13,326 nt of DNA, taken from contig CAZJQO010000017.1 in the NCBI GenBank assembly GCA_964548595.1, forward strand, positions 1 through 13,326, read 5' to 3'. The notes below the pieces were generated by a model. That model was not told the DNA's origin, made no database searches, and saw only the letters and a program-made list of their open reading frames with translations. The stretch is from JAJYVH01 sp964548595. Lineage in GTDB: Archaea > Micrarchaeota > Micrarchaeia > Micrarchaeales > CABMGC01. Position 1 is the stretch's first letter, and every line of letters begins with the position of its first letter. Shown piece after piece: positions 12,793 to 13,326 of the stretch. The position numbers and the translations under genes were made by a program.

Positions 12793-12870
12793 GGGCATGT
12801 GGCGCAACTTGGATAGCGCACCTGGCTTCGGACCAGGGGGTTGCGGGTCCAAATCCCGTCATGCCCGCCA
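12793..12870 (+). tRNA. tRNA-Arg (anticodon TCG), CCA encoded
   Basis: Acceptor GGGCATG pairs with CATGCCC. The D arm is GCGC/GCGC, the anticodon stem CCTGG/CCAGG encloses CTTCGGA (anticodon TCG), and the T arm GCGGG/CCCGT encloses TCCAAAT. The discriminator is G. The trailing CCA (12868-12870) is in the DNA, unlike the other two tRNA genes in this window. No intron. Confidence 0.96.
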
Positions 12871-13050
12871 AAAATTACGACGGCAAAATAGGGTCCGAAG
12901 CAGTTAGTTCTGCAAAACAGGCAAAGAGCAAAAAAGCGGGTTCGGTGCCTTTTTCAGCGACTTTGCCGCAATTTGCAGGGCTTTGCCCATGCAAACCCAT
13001 GCAAAATTAGTTGCTACTGGTTGTTTTTGTTCTTTGGCGTTATTTTTTCT
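12871..13050. other. Intergenic region with short repeats and T-runs
   Basis: No gene is seen in these 180 bases. They hold a T5 run at 12950-12954, a two-unit tandem repeat CCCATGCAAA (12986-13005), and T-rich runs at 13024-13028 and 13043-13048. The T-runs on the plus strand could end the tRNA-Arg transcript. Confidence 0.5.
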
Positions 13051-13326
13051 CTACGGTCTTTTGACAAGCTTGACTGCGGTCGCTGCACCAATCAGCATTT
13101 TCTGTCCGTCAGGTAGCGTAACCTCAAGCATTTCCCCATTCTCCACGCGCAGTTCCTTAGCAACCGGCGCGGCGCCATCAGGCTTGATCCCGAAAACCAC
13201 CGAAGCAGGATCGTCGGGCACGTAGTCGCCAGCGACGCCGTAGCGCCTGCCGCCGACCTCGGCGTCGTCGTCCGTGTGGACGTAGACCTGGCGCGGCCAC
13301 TTACCAGACCAAACATACACCAAATC
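13051..13326 (-). CDS. Unrecognised protein, C-terminal part (5' end outside window)
   Basis: The frame is open from the window edge to a TAG at 13053-13051, about 91 codons. TTG and GTG codons near the edge (13323, 13320) could be starts, but the frame continues out of the window, so I treat it as partial. The visible part is beta-rich, with many short strands and turns: GRRYGVAGDYVPDDPASVVF, then NGEMLEVTLPDGQKMLIGAA. It ends in a basic KLVKRP and has no membrane segment. I cannot assign a family. A second frame here is a shadow; this one has the more protein-like composition. Confidence 0.6.
   Translation of the reverse strand, partial: DLVYVWSGKWPRQVYVHTDDDAEVGGRRYGVAGDYVPDDPASVVFGIKPDGAAPVAKELRVENGEMLEVTLPDGQKMLIGAATAVKLVKRP

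Overview
The window looks like chromosomal DNA from an archaeon. The evidence is an archaeal/eukaryal-type prolyl-tRNA synthetase, a family B DNA polymerase, a type 2 methionine aminopeptidase, a tRNA-Trp split by an intron, and TATA-box promoters about 25 bases before very short or absent mRNA leaders. Compact genes, tiny gaps and several proteins I cannot place would fit a small-genome DPANN (for example Micrarchaeota-like) lineage. That placement is inference from gene content, not something the sequence proves.

Left part (1-3960): a fragment of a possible zinc-ribbon gene and the intron-containing tRNA-Trp lie on the minus strand. On the plus strand follow a HAD-like hydrolase, a small multi-spanning membrane protein (DUF981-like), proS, and a pyroglutamyl-peptidase-like protein whose catalytic Cys is replaced by Ser.

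Middle (3960-7900): a minus-strand pair (SIMPL/DUF541 envelope protein, then an EamA-type transporter) lies beyond tRNA-Gln. tRNA-Gln and alaX (tRNA-Ala editing) diverge from interleaved promoters. alaX converges on a minus-strand uppP-iscU pair (polyprenyl-diphosphate phosphatase and Fe-S scaffold).

Intergenic element (about 7911-8210): this is the most unusual part. A structured, non-coding stretch is bounded by two related copies of a palindrome in the same orientation. One copy ends, read on the minus strand, with a sequence resembling IS200/IS605 (TnpB/omega-RNA) right ends. No transposase or TnpB gene is present. It is best read as a small non-autonomous IS605-type element or a relic, sitting directly in front of uppP. 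Next to it is a 40-residue membrane-protein ORF with its own TATA box.

Right part (8256-13326): a tightly packed minus-strand operon, orf136-polB-map, joins an unrecognised 136-residue protein, the replicative-type polymerase and methionine aminopeptidase. A divergent 138-residue unknown, tRNA-Arg (with encoded CCA) and the C-terminal part of an unknown minus-strand gene complete the window. Much of the content is housekeeping translation and replication. Possible novelty is concentrated in the 7.9-8.4 kb element, the altered active sites, the tRNA intron and the tandem repeat inside polB.
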